From assembly GCA_951213105.1 (NCBI GenBank), contig OX578142.1, positions 123,554,231 through 123,618,230 on the forward strand: a stretch of 64,000 bases of DNA, given 5' to 3'. Below the pieces are notes generated by a model. It made no database searches and had not been told where the DNA came from. It was given only the letters and a program-made list of their open reading frames with translations. The stretch's first letter is position 1. Every line of letters begins with the position of its first letter. Both the position numbers and the translations under genes were made by a program. Below are positions 43,254 to 54,689 of the stretch, piece after piece. Origin of the DNA: Amaurobius ferox (taxonomy: Eukaryota > Arthropoda > Arachnida > Araneae > Amaurobiidae).

Positions 43254-43755
43254 TATTTAGGATCTTTCGCCTATTGCTTATTGTTGTTTAGTTTCACAGT
43301 AGGTTTGGAGGTTTGATCGAGAATACTTTGATTTCAGAGTACACAAACGCGGAAATAGTTAATGTAAAGCATAAAAGTATCTTGGAAAATTATCTTTTTT
43401 AAGTGGTTAGTTTTAAGTGCTTAGCTATAATCGAAAAGTTATATTTCTACAAACTATGCCATAAGTTCAATTTCATTATTTTCATATTTGTCAGAAATAG
43501 TTTTCAAGCTTTCTGTTAATTATGTCACAAATTTAAAAATATTCTCCATAAAAATATCCGTCTACGTTTCTTTTTTAACCCTTTATGCTAAAAACCCCTC
43601 TATCGACGAGAACTATAGATTTACTTTGATCTGTTCGAATAATTACTTAAATACTAATTAGACACTTCAAAGAAATATACTAAAGATTTTGATAAAGAGA
43701 ATCTCAAGGACATGATATATTGTGCTTAATTTAGCTGCGAGGAAATACTTTATTT
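43250..43755. other. Unassigned AT-rich DNA
   Basis: No feature recognised. Confidence 0.3.
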
Positions 43756-43780
43756 ATAAATGATGCTCTCTTTTATTGCA

Positions 43781-43937
43781 GTTGTTCCTAGAGGGATGTT
43801 TGGTTTCAGAATGCACTGATGCCTGTGTTGTCGAGGAAGGGATACCGCAGGGCATAATTATTGGATCATTATTCGGGGAGAAAGAAAAGCAAGACTTCAT
43901 TTCGAAAAATTACCCCGGATCTCTACTCGGTGTTTGA
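43781..43937 (+). pseudogene. Possible reverse-transcriptase fragment or exon remnant
   Basis: After a good splice-acceptor-like sequence (ctctcttttattgcag, ending 43781) a frame of about 50 codons reads LFLEGCLVSECTDACVVEEG then IPQGIIIGSLFGE to a stop at about 43937. IPQGxxxGxLF resembles the [GV]xPQGxxxGPLLF motif of LINE reverse transcriptases, but no other RT motif is present. It could equally be a host exon or chance. Confidence 0.25.
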
Positions 43938-45185
43938 GAGAGGGCAATCGAATCTTTCGTGCGAATGGCTACATGTGAGACCGCTGTAATTCGAGTGCTG
44001 GGGGAATTTTTGAGGATTTCATTTCAAAAATGATATGCAATTGTGGATTATCATCTCTGCATGTCCGGGGAGAGCAGCACGAATCCGAAGCGTACTCCTT
44101 TTTATTGGATTCCATTTTCTAGCCTGTATTTTAAAGAAATATTTCTGCAAACAAATTATGTATCGGTTGCTTTATGTTAAATATACAGATTGTTCATAGT
44201 TGAAGTATACAACTTCATGTTGTATTTACGGGAAATGGTCAATCACGTACTTGCAATACATAATTGTTACAATGCATAGCAAGTATTAAAGTATTTTAAT
44301 TTAAAAATAGGTGACACTAGGTATCATTCAGCTTTGAATGTCTTGCAGCATAATGATAAGCAGATTGGTGGGACTCTCTTACATTTCTGAATCCACTGTT
44401 ACTGGCAATACTTACCTAGTAATGTAACAATTCGTCATCATTCTACAACTCTGGCGCATATTCCAAATATCATTATTCAGTAAACTGGTGCTCCTCTAGA
44501 TTGGATTTGAATGTTCGCAGTTGTTGCTGCCAATTCTAGATTTGAGGAGTCTAGATTTGGGGAGTAACCACTTTGTTTGCCTAAAACTACTTCCTGTGAC
44601 TTCTTCCTCTGGAGCTTTATTAAAGGCGTTAACTACAAGACAAAGGGAGCCGTCTCCCATTGTGTTTAGGAAAAGCAGCACTATCGCCTTTCACCATGTA
44701 TGATGACATGATTTTAGTGAAATGCATTGATATGAAAATAAAGCCAAATGCTTAAATTAAAGTAAATGCATATGCAATGATAAACACTAAGTGCCAGGCA
44801 ATAAACCGTAGAGTGAGGCAACAATGACAGGTGGTGATCTAGTCAGGCTTTGCTATCCATCATGTTAGATATCCATGATATATCCACCTGCATACAAAAT
44901 ATGAGAGAATCTATAACGCCATGAGGAAAGAGTACAGATAGCTATTTCATTAAATGAGCCTGAGCAAGAAAATGACTTGTGACTCCGACCCAATGGCAAA
45001 GAGGAAAGCAGTACAGCCCGAGGCAAAGGTGGAGCTATAAAGTTAAAGAAATACGCCAAACGGCTGAAATGCTGAAAATAAGCCGTATATTTTATATGAA
45101 TATACCTCTATGGATAGCATATAATTACCCATAGAAATTTCTAAAAAGAGCTCGTATCTCCGAAACCCGTTAACATTTCGAGAAC
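43938..45185. other. Unassigned DNA
   Basis: Patches 44480-44700 and 44860-45050 are less AT-rich and carry minus-strand frames of 61-64 codons without recognised motifs. Confidence 0.3.
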
Positions 45186-45189
45186 GTTC

Positions 45190-45367
45190 GAGTAGATTTG
45201 TAAAGTCACCAAATTGGCGATATTTCGCCAAATTCTGGAAACCCTTAGCCCAAGACTAACCAAATTCTGGCAACTCTACTTCCACGCAATAACAATGGCT
45301 GCCTGTAGAAGTGTTTTCTCCTTGAATGGAGTCAATACGAGGAAAAAGTATTTTATGCATTTGTAAC
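45190..45367. repeat. Fragment of family B with CGCCAA motif
   Basis: 'gtcaccaaattggcgatatttcgccaaat' phrases followed by 'gtgttttctccttgaatgga' match 28500-28650. The Penelope-like insertion lies at its right edge. Confidence 0.55.
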
Positions 45368-45412
45368 AGTATACATAACGTTTAAGGTTTGTTCTTCTGT
45401 TTCTACTTTACA

Positions 45413-45995
45413 TGACGAAATTGATTTTATTTTTAATCTTGGCCATGAGGCTACCTATTCCTTTGAATTTATACATAAGTTTTTTTTCCCATGTTCGCCG
45501 TAAATGTTCTCAAATTGATTCTAAACTTATTACTTTAAAAGATTGTTTGAATTATAAATCCAGTTTCCCGTATCATCCTAGGATTTCCCGCCCCTTTATT
45601 CAGTTCTGCTCTGAGTTTGGTTTCAGACCTGCTCACTCTAATGTTTCTTCTTTATTTAACCGGATTCGGTCTGATAAGCTGGGTGATAAGGATGACTTTA
45701 AAAGCTTTACTGGGGTGTATGTGGTTCCCCTGTTGTCCATAGATGGTAACTTTCAATTTTATTTTGGCAGTACAAAACGTACTATTGGTATCCGTTTGGC
45801 ACAACATGCTAGGGATGTCAAAGGTGGTAAACTTTCTACGGCCCTTGCTCATTTTGTTGTTAAAGAAAATTTCCGGCCCATTTTTGAAAGAACTTTCCTT
45901 CTTATGCCCTCGTAATTATTGTATAACCCTCGTAATATTCTCCTTTTTGAATCCCTCTTTATTTATATTTACCGCGAATCTCGATTTGTAATTTT
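45413..45995 (+). pseudogene. Penelope-like element C-terminal region with GIY-YIG endonuclease
   Basis: The first frame, from 45413, reads DEIDFIFNLGHEATYSFEFI. A shift in the T-run near 45485 moves to the frame HVRRKCSQIDSKLITLKDCL ... PFIQFCSEFGFRPAHSN. Numbered along the long open stretch starting at 45412, the nuclease motif is GVY at residues 101-103, YFG at 117-119, Arg128 and His132 in IGIRLAQHARD, and a conserved KENF..IFER segment before a stop at 45913. A further shift continues RNYCITLVIFSFLN to about 45995. Unlike the surrounding decay, the GIY-YIG core is undamaged over some 80 residues, so the insertion is comparatively young. Without RT it cannot move by itself. Confidence 0.85.
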
Positions 45996-46332
45996 GACCC
46001 CTTTCAGATTTTAAGTGTTATGTTTGGCGGCTCATTCTCGACTCCATGCAATTCAAGTCTCTTCATAGTTATCTTTGACGTTATCCTCTCGGGGATTGGG
46101 CCTGACTGCCCCCCTATTTTTAAAAAATTTTTGAATTTGAAATTCCTGTAATAAAATTGTAAAAAAAATTTTACTGTACTTTAATTGATTATTGCTCGAT
46201 TTTGAATCTGTTCAAAATGTTTAGTATTTTTGGTTTCTCCTTAGATAACCGTAAATTTACCGATAATTATATTTATGCAAATTTGTCACCTTTTCTGGTC
46301 TATATATGAACGATCATGTCTATTTCCATGTA

Positions 46333-46374
46333 GCCACTGATGAAGAGCGTATTTACGCTCGAAAGCGCTCTGGC
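46333..46374 (+). ncRNA. Hammerhead-ribozyme-like fold 1 (Penelope-like terminal region)
   Basis: Stem I 5' gcca (46333-46336); CTGATGA (46337-46343); an extra A; stem II gagcg/cgctc around loop tattta (46345-46360); GAA (46361-46363); palindromic AGCGCT (46364-46369) giving A15.1-U16.1 and a 3 bp intermolecular stem III; C17 at 46370; stem I 3' tggc (46371-46374). This is the complete order of a minimal type I hammerhead as described in Penelope-like elements, where very short stem III makes the dimer the active form. The inserted A after A9 is shared with fold 2 and could lower activity. Confidence 0.65.
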
Positions 46375-46463
46375 CTTTTTAAAATTTTGTACGTCTTATA
46401 AGAAGTGAAATAAAGACCTTCTATTATAGTTATGTGCTTGTTGTTTCTGCTAGTATACATAAC

Positions 46464-47089
46464 TTTTGAAACATGGTATTCCGGAAGATTTAAAAAATAA
46501 GCATTCCTCAATAAGGCATAAAACATTTTATTTTATACCTTATAAAGAATATATAACTTCATTTTCCTTAGTGAACAAAGTTAAATTTTGAAGTTTTAAA
46601 ACTTCTTTCTAAATCTTATTTATTTCCCCCATTTAATTTCTTCGATTCGTCAAAAATATTTTGGAGCAATGCAGTTACGATAGCTACAGAGTAAATATCT
46701 AAGGGTAGAACTAATCATGATAAAAGCATACGTTTTTTGTTTTGTTTCGGTCTCGCAATAAGTAATTTTTAACATAGGTTATAAATACTACCTATACACG
46801 AATAATTTAATACACCAGATTTGTTTAACATTCACATATTTTAACAGTATGCCATTTAATTTAACATTAATACTAAGTAAAATTCTCATATACTTTATCA
46901 ATTTGAATAAAGGAATGTGAAATGTAATACTTTTTTACTTAAAGAACATTTTCTTCAAATTAATATCTTTAACAAGAAATTTATGAAAGAGCCTGCATAT
47001 GGTAACAATTTATTTATGACGCAATTATTAAGCATTGTTATATTCTTTTGCAATATTATTTCGTACAGTTATGCGAATTATCCGAAAAA
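46464..47089. other. Unassigned AT-rich DNA
   Basis: No feature recognised beyond the first 40 bp, which continue the pre-insertion sequence. Confidence 0.3.
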
Positions 47090-47950
47090 GTTCCGGAATC
47101 AGAAGAGTGAATCACCTACCTCCTACGGAATTCAGTGCTGAATCTATATCTAAACTCTATCAATAGTCGATTTTGAGAATCAGATATTGAAAATTATTAA
47201 TGATAAGGGAAATGAAAATTTTTGACCCGAAGTCGGTAAAGAATAGAAAGTAGGAAAAGACCTGGAAATGGACATCCTTAATGATTCCCGACCCTTGCAC
47301 CTTAAGGAATTTGATGTTGAATCAATCATTATCTGAATTCTATTGCCGATTCTAATAAATAGATGAAATAAATGAAAAATATTTGTATCGGAGTGACGTG
47401 CCGAGAACCAGAAGTGAAAATCCATAGTGAGCTCTTTAACTCATTCAAAATTTGATGTTAAATATATCAATCATCATCTAAGTTATGCGTATCTATACAC
47501 AATACTAAAGAATTGATGCTATGAAGAACATTGCTGTCCGAATCGAACCAGAGATTTTTCGACTGGTCAGACGATGCTCTACCTTTGAGCTACTAGGACG
47601 GAATTGCAAGTCCTTATCAATAAAGTGAACGTTACAATGTGTCAAGAAATATTTTTGAACCGGATGTGGAAAAGGAATCCGGAGTATACATCCTTAAATA
47701 ACCTCTTTACGTCCTCCAGAATTTGATGTTGAATCCGAACCAGTTATTATCTAAGGTCTAGCTATAACTAATATTAAAAATAGTTGTTTCAAGAAAAATA
47801 ATACTTTTTAATTGGAAATGTAAAATGGACCGGACGCGGAAATTCTTAAATCAATCCCCCTACCTCCTTCAGAATTTGATGCTGAATTCATATCAATCAT
47901 CGTTATGCTCTATCCATAGCAGATCCTGAGAAATAAATGTTTCTAAAAAG
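47090..47950 (+). repeat. Degenerate tandem repeat of about 140-150 bp, copy 2
   Basis: 'gaatttgatgttgaatc'-like phrases recur at about 47309, 47446, 47718 and 47872, each followed by 'atcaatcattatct' and 'ctat..atagc.gattct' and preceded by 'gaa.tggacatcctta'. The larger gap between 47446 and 47718 contains a tRNA-like insertion. Same family as 16841-17340. Confidence 0.75.
47520..47606 (-). pseudogene. tRNA-derived relic
   Basis: On the minus strand: 'gtcctagtagctcaaaggta' with D-stem gctc/gagc and A box, then 'gtctgaccagtcgaaaaatc', then a B box (ctctggttcgattc). The 3' strand of the T stem and a matching acceptor stem are lost (it continues ggacagcaatg), so it cannot fold as a tRNA. Either a tRNA pseudogene or the head of a short SINE; it interrupts the tandem array. 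Confidence 0.45.
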
Positions 47951-49136
47951 TTTAGTAAAAATTATTATATTGCCCAATTTTTGACACCAAAAAATAGAAA
48001 AACACTATTCTATTGATTCAATATCGCGCAATGAAACAAGCAAATTTCAGGTTAAAACGTTATTTCAATATTTTCCAATTTGTCGTGACGAAATTTTGAA
48101 ATCGTTTTAAGTTTATTACAGAAAGTTTACGCGACTATATTTTATTACATCTATGAGTTCCCCAATAGAAAATGTGTCGGAGTGGTTCCCATATATAATA
48201 ATCCTTCATGTATAGTCTATAAAGGTTTCCCATCATGGTTTCACGTGAGTTATACCATATATCGCATATTGATCTCATATGGAATAGCTTATTTACAATC
48301 CGCATCGAATAAACCGCATTCAATAAAAGTTGATAGTATATATGCACGGACAATCAATCTGTACCCTATAACTTACTCAATATTGACAGCCCATATGAGC
48401 TCTCAAATGCGGTTAGTATAGGTATGATGCAGGTTAGTACATATTGACTCCATAGAGATAATATTAGTCCCATGTGGCCTTATTTCTGGTAATACTCAGC
48501 AATTTCATGTTAAGGAACAAGAAAATCTAAAACAGGATTTTATTAAATCTCCAATTTCTCAACATTGCTTTAATTTTGGTCAACGTTTTGAATTTCTTTC
48601 TGCACAAAATATAAAAAAATGTAGATTGATCTTGACTATCTAATTTCGTTAATGACTTATTCAGTCTCTTGGCGGTATACCCTGTATTTTTATACTATTT
48701 CTTCTAATATTTTTTACAATTTTTGCCTATGTCTCAGCTTTGATATTCTTGTGGGTCAATTTAACTTGTTTCAGTTTAGTTGCTGCTCTTTTAATCTTGT
48801 TCGGATATATCTTTTAGGGACATTTCTATTGTGTTTTGCAGCACTGCAATTTTGTATGTTAGTTTTCAGTTCCAAATTGGCTGGTTTGGTCTTCATATCG
48901 TTTTCTGATTGGTTCGCTCAATGTATGACTTGGTTATACATTCCCCAATTGTACCACTTTTCTTCCATTTGTACTCATTTCATCCTTTTGATTCCGAGTC
49001 CATTGGTTTGTTTTGCACTGAAAAAATGGATTCTAAGTAGACTCGAAACAGCTTTATGGTTCACTGTTTATCAATTTTTGCTTACTTATTTTGCTTAAAT
49101 TTTAACAGTGGATTTTAGCATTTTTCTATTGCTGAT
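47951..49136. other. Unassigned DNA; one 148-codon open frame
   Basis: A plus-strand open frame at 48652-49098 encodes a Phe/Leu/Cys/Ser-rich hydrophobic sequence, as expected from translating T-rich DNA. I see no receptor or transporter motif. Not called as a gene. Confidence 0.3.
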
Positions 49137-49151
49137 ATATATATATATATA

Positions 49152-49245
49152 TACTGTGGGGCTTACTGAAAAATCAGCATATGTGACTTAGTCCAGCATT
49201 GGAACGTGCAATTGCAAGACAATCCACTTCGTAAAAACTGCGCAC

Positions 49246-49289
<44 letters not shown>

Positions 49290-49383
49290 GAGAGAGAGAG
49301 AGAGAGGGTGCGCAGTGGGTAGTGGCTCAGATCAGCATATGGACTGGGTCACATTTGCTGCTCTTTCAGTAAATCCCACAGTA
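49152..49383. mobile_element. TA-flanked MITE with about 40 bp TIRs
   Basis: TA at 49152-49153 and 49382-49383. Ends ctgtggggcttactgaaaaa and, reverse-complemented, ctgtgggatttactgaaaga, with similarity continuing through 'cagcatatgtgac..agtcca'. The centre holds a (TA)n (49250-49286) and (GA)n (49290-49308). Tc1/mariner-type target, no reading frame. Confidence 0.8.
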
Positions 49384-49954
49384 AACTTAATACTAGAAAA
49401 CTTTCGCCATAATAGCACTAAACTCCAAGGAATTTTATAACAATCAGTTAATTTCAAATAAAGTCAAAACAGGTTTATATAAGACGCTTCACGACCTCCA
49501 ATCGGCGAAATCGATTAATTTTAAACGGCATTCCGGCGATCACTTCGAACTTTAACTCTTCCCCAACAATTTAACGGAGGCCCCCTAGAGCAGGCGAAAC
49601 ACGTAGGCTCACATTTTGAATATGAAGAACCAACAGTAATCTACGGTAAGACAGGATTCTACCTTTGGTTACATGAACCACTTCATGCATTGTCCTATCA
49701 ATTCAAATTTACCCTCATTAGCTATGCCATATCTATGTATGTTAAAAGCAGTCTTTGGGAGAAAAAAAAATCCAGATTCCCTAAAAGAAAAAAAAATGCC
49801 TCCTTTCTAAGTTCGAAAGAAAAAAAAATGATCACTTATCTCTTTGACTTCTGAAATAATATTCTGAATGCAATTGATAGCAGTATAAGTGAGATATTGG
49901 GAATTTTCTTGGAACTTACTTGACAATATACAGACAAGAAAGGTCAATCATGCA
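49384..49954. other. Unassigned DNA
   Basis: Contains three similar 'gaaaaaaaaat' runs at 49760-49835; otherwise nothing recognised. Confidence 0.3.
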
Positions 49955-51190
49955 TAAAGCGCTGATTATGAAAAACTTTTCAACTGCAATGCAATTTTAT
50001 TTAAACATTTCTAAAATGCGATACATTCAGTGATAATATTTTAAAAATTATAACAATACTACAATAATTTATTATATTTGGAAACTTAAAACTTCATCGA
50101 AAAAAAAAAAGAACTTTATTCAAATGACGTCATCGAAATAGAAATCGGCTGGATCTCTATGTAAAAGCAGTAAATATTTCATTCATCACAGTACTACAAT
50201 AATTTATATTACTAAAAACTTAAAACCATGGAGGTAAGAGTAATTTAACTCTATGCGTAAAACTTCATCGAAAAAGTCTACTATAAAATCGTCTGTAAAA
50301 TCAAAGAATGTTTCATTCATATCAGCTGTATTGCAGACTCCAGAGCTAAATAATTTTCCGTTAAAGAAATTCAGTAAGTCTTATACAACTCATCTTACAT
50401 CTTAATGTGTTTACATTCTCCATAAGTAAAAATTAGGCTTCGTTGTTGAAATAATCAAATTTTGATGATCATTTAACTCAAATGTATTGTAATTACGTTG
50501 TTTCAGAATATAGATGCACATAAATTAAGCAAAAATAATGCGGTTTTTAGGACGGATACAACACTAAATATAAATTAAAAATAACTTTAAAAATCACGAT
50601 TTTGACACACGATGGATGGCATTGAACATTTAAACTCAAATAATATATTTGTAATTGCGCTATTTCAGAAAATGAATGAACAGAAATAAAGTAAAAATAA
50701 AGCGGCTTTATAAAGGATACAACACTAAATATAAATTAAAAAGAACTTTAAAAATTACGATTTTGATACAAGATGGATGCCATATTTTATTTTGAAGTGG
50801 GTCACGTTACCTCTTCATATAATATGCGTATGATTAATATTTTAATTTTTATTTAAAAACTACCGAATATATTTTGTCGAAATTATTTTCATATTTTGTA
50901 TGGGATAATTAGAATATTTCTTAAAACTTTCGAAGCAATTTGTAAATTTTAAATTCCCTTAAAATATGTTTGAAAAATTAGTTTCAATTTTTCAACCCGG
51001 GTTCAGTCCAAAACTATTGCGTGATATTATTCATTTATATTTCCATATATCCCACAGACCGTCTGAACAACATACTAAAATTTTATTTTGATAAAGTCAT
51101 TTTTACGGCAGTTATCGCGCGAACGGACAAACAGAGAGAATAAGCAAAGTCATAAACACTTTTTAACTATGTTGTAACGTGTTAAAAATG
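49955..51190 (-). repeat. 1.3 kb repeat family A, copy 2 (inverted)
   Basis: Reverse complement of copies 1 and 3: begins 'tcatgcataaagcgctgatt' and ends 'aaagtcataaacacttttta'. The internal 'aatgacgtcatc' units and the 'caacccgggttcagtccaaa' phrase are all present. Confidence 0.8.
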
Positions 51191-52609
51191 AAGAAAATTA
51201 TTCGAACACCTCAATTGAGCCTTGGGAAGCGTTTCTGTATCTGGAGGATTGATTAAAATTAATTTGAAATTGAATTTATAGTTTAGAATAATTCGGAATC
51301 AATGTGAAGTAAGAAAACGAGTCTGGCTTAAGAATTATGACATGCATTCCACTACATATGGTAATATTATATCGATCACGTGAGGTACTGGGGCAAGCTG
51401 AAATTTAAGAGACAAAGCCAATTTAAACTTTAAACATAGTTAAATTCTGAGAGCTATTGCAGATTGCTGTTATAATACTTGTTTTGAATGATAAATTAGG
51501 ATGGGATATTATCGTATGTGTAGAATAGATAAGAAGTTTTTGTTAGATATGTATATACTCATGCGACTGTGTAGCGACTGCATGAAAATGGTCTGGTCAG
51601 TTTTGGCAGAATTCATTTCTGTTGCCATCGTTAAAATAATGTATCTGCAAAGGCGTGTGAGGTATAATAAGGACCACACCATCCCTTAAGCGGTTGTCAT
51701 CCCATAACGGTTGTCATTTTTAAGAAGGCCATGATTCTTAGTTATGACTAAAATACTTGGAAAATAGGAGCCCAAAAAGACATGATACATTATGCGACGT
51801 TAGAAATCTTCCCATTGTTGACTATTCCAAATTTTAAATCTCATAAACTGAAGTTTAAGAAATTTTATTACTTATGCATCGGGGTGCTAATCAGTCAATT
51901 CTTTAATATAATTTGATAAGTTAATTTTCCAAATTTTACTAATTTTTGAATAAATCTTTTGAAATAATAAAAAAATTAAGTCCGAAATTTTTTTAACGAA
52001 AATCTGACAAGATTTTTTATCCGGACGCTAACTTCTATCTCCTATACATAAATTTCATGTAAAATGTTTCTCATATATTGCGTAAAATCTCAAATATTGT
52101 GTTGTCAATATTGAACAAAATATTTCAATTAATTAAAGTTACTCTTTAAAATAAGATTAATATATAGATATAACACTATCGAGAAACGAGGTTGCGTTTT
52201 ATTGTCCACTAAGATGACTTTTTTTTAGTAAAGTTGCTATTCATTATTGACATATTAGTTTGTGACAACCAATTTTTATACGGCACATTTCTTTCAAATG
52301 ATTAGCTGTGGTTGCTGTAAGTCACAACTTCGGATCAGTATTAAACATTGTTGCCGCTATAAAAGAGTTTATGGTCTCATTAGGATTTTGACGCTCATTT
52401 TATGATTCTTCGAATGATCCGCCTCCCCTGCAATTAGATTCAATCAACGAGGAGTACAAAAAGAAAAAGAAAAAGAGCTGGAGTAAAGCTAATTCGTTTA
52501 AGTTTTAATGTTTAGGGACATAAAAGATTAGGCGTAAATAAGTTATAAATTTTAAATCGGCACAACATTAATTTAAGGTTAAAATTTGAATAGACCATGG
52601 ACAATTTTT
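51191..52609. other. Unassigned AT-rich DNA between inverted family A copies
   Basis: A 62-codon frame at 51501 has no motif. Nothing else recognised. Confidence 0.3.
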
Positions 52610-53995
52610 AACACTCGTTGAAAAGTGTTTATCACTTTGTACATATAGTTGAAGTACATATAGTTGATATGATGTACAAGGAGTTAACGTTGTACATATA
52701 GTTGTACATATAGGTTTGTACACATAGTTGAAAAGTGTTTATGACTTTGTTCATTCTGTCTGTCTGTCTGTTCGCACGATAACTGCCGTAAAAATGACTT
52801 TATCGAAATAAAATTTTAGTATGTTGTTCAGCCGATCTCTGGGACTTATGGGAATATAAATGAATAATGTCACTCAATGAGTTTTGGATTGAACCCGGGT
52901 TGAGAAAATAAAATACATTGTACCCTATGGGACCTAATTTTTCAAACATTTCTTAAACGAATTTAAAATCACAAATTGCTTCGAAAGTTTTAGGAAATAT
53001 TCAAATTATCCCATAAAAAAATATAAAAAAAATTTCAGCAAAATATATTCGGGAGTTTTTTAAATAAAAATTAAAATAATAATTACATCCATATCATATG
53101 AAGAGATCACATGACCCACTTAAAAATAAAATTTTCCATCCATTTTGTGTCAAAATCGTAATTTTTAAAGTTCTTTTAATTTATATTTAGTGCTGTATCC
53201 ATCCTAAAACCGCTTTATACTTATTTTATTTCTGTGCATCTATATTCTGAAATAGCACAATGCCAAAACGATCAATGCCATCCATCTTGTGTCAAAATCG
53301 AGATTTTTAAAGTTCTTTTTAATTTATATTTAGTGTTGTATCCGTCCTAAAACCGCTTTATTTTTGCTTAATTTCTGTGCATCTGTATTCTGAAACAACG
53401 CAATTAGAATATATTTGAGTTTAAACTATCATCAAACTTTGATTATTTCCACAACAAAGCTGAATTTTCACTTATGGAGAATGTAAACACATGAAGCTGT
53501 AAGATGAGTTGTATAAGAATTGCTGAATTTCTTTATTGCAAAATTATTTAGCTATAGATTCTGCAATATAGCTGATATGAATGAATCATTCATTGATTTT
53601 ACATAGAAAAGTAGTCGATTTTAAACTTTGACTTTTTCGATGAAGTTCTAAGGATAGAGTTAAATTACTTTTTATCTCCATGGTTTTAAGTTTTAAAGTA
53701 AAATAAATTATTGTAGTATTGTGATGAATGACAAGAATGGAAAAAATTGTATGAATAAAATATATACTGCTTTTTCATAGAGAGCCAGGCGATTTATATT
53801 TCAATGACGTCATTTGAATAAAGTTCATTTTTTCTGAAGCTTTAAGTTTTCAAATATAATAAATTACTGTAGTATTGTGATAATTTTAAAAATATTACCG
53901 CTGAGTGTATCGTATTTTAGAAATGTTTAAATAAAATTACATTGCAGTTGAAAAGTGTTTCATAATCAATGCTTTATGCATGATTGATCTTTCTT
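52610..53995 (+). repeat. 1.3 kb repeat family A, copy 3, with local duplications at its start
   Basis: From 'gttgaaaagtgtttatgact' at about 52730 the order follows copy 1 to 'ttcataatcaatgctttatg'. Upstream, 52612-52730 repeats 'gttgaaaagtgtttat' and 'tacatatagttg' several times. The block 'tccatcttgtgtcaaaatcg ... ttctgaaa' occurs twice (about 53135-53255 and 53280-53400). Confidence 0.8.
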
Positions 53996-54431
53996 GTTTA
54001 TTATAGACAGACTAGGTTCAGATCAGATCAAGGCTTGAGGATTATGTGAAAATTGTTGATTGATATTCTGATTATTTGAGAATTGAACTGATATCAAGCA
54101 TTTTAAATACCAGGTATGTACATCAAGGAAATATCACAGACATATTAGAAATAGCGTATTTTAACTATTCATCGAAACCTAATTATGATGATCTTATGGA
54201 TAGTTTTATAATTAATTATAATAAAAATAGTAGTGAAACTAGATTTATTGATGAATTTTGATCTGAAGCAAGTACTTTGTTGCCTTAAAACGTTTGTATG
54301 CTGTATCGTTGTATACCACTACAAAATATAGTCCAACAGTGAGTATAATTTAATCTTTGTAATACATGTGCTAATTCAGGGTATGTATGGATAATTAAAA
54401 ACTGTTTTTAAACTATCTCCGTATCTACGCA
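53996..54431. other. Unassigned AT-rich DNA
   Basis: A 61-codon frame at 54076 lacks motifs. Confidence 0.3.
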
Positions 54432-54605
54432 TAGTACGGGTACGTTAAATCTATGGGTCCAAAAGTCCTTCCGAGAGGTTGTAAGGAGGGTACGATTCCT
54501 ATGGATGTATTGGATGAAGCAATTTAGACCAGAACCCTACTGAGTTCTTGTCTAAATTTTGTGCCACGGACTTTACACCCTTGGGCATGTCGGGCGGTCT
54601 GGATC
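54432..54605 (+). mobile_element. Degenerate SINE body fragment
   Basis: 'agtacgggtacgttaaatct', 'gtgggtcc'-like 'atgggtccaaaagtccttcc', 'gagaggttgtaaggagggta' and 'gggcggtctggatcca' follow 14459-14640 in order. The tRNA head is missing and divergence is high, so this is the oldest member of this SINE family here. Confidence 0.8.
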
Positions 54606-54689
54606 CAATGAAATATCCATTTTTCACAAGAGGATTGATTATATTTTATCTAAATTTCGCATAGTAGTATATAATTCCAACTAATAATT

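Larger units (their letters stand above)
45368..46463 (+). mobile_element. 5'-truncated Penelope-like element with 12 bp target duplication
   Basis: agtatacataac stands at 45368-45379 and 46452-46463. The 1072 bp between them hold the end of a Penelope-type polyprotein (GIY-YIG domain), a T-rich 3' region, a hammerhead-like fold and an AATAAA at about 46409. Penelope-like elements are retroelements with a single ORF (RT then GIY-YIG) and terminal repeats that carry hammerhead motifs, which fits. The reverse transcriptase portion is absent through 5' truncation. Confidence 0.88.

Noticed and set aside
47520..47606. Functional tRNA gene
   Set aside because: D arm and A/B boxes are visible but the T stem and acceptor stem do not close, so it is listed only as a relic.
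48652..49098. 148-codon hydrophobic open frame, possibly a membrane receptor
   Set aside because: Composition matches translation of T-rich DNA; no family motif, no splice context, no conserved partner.
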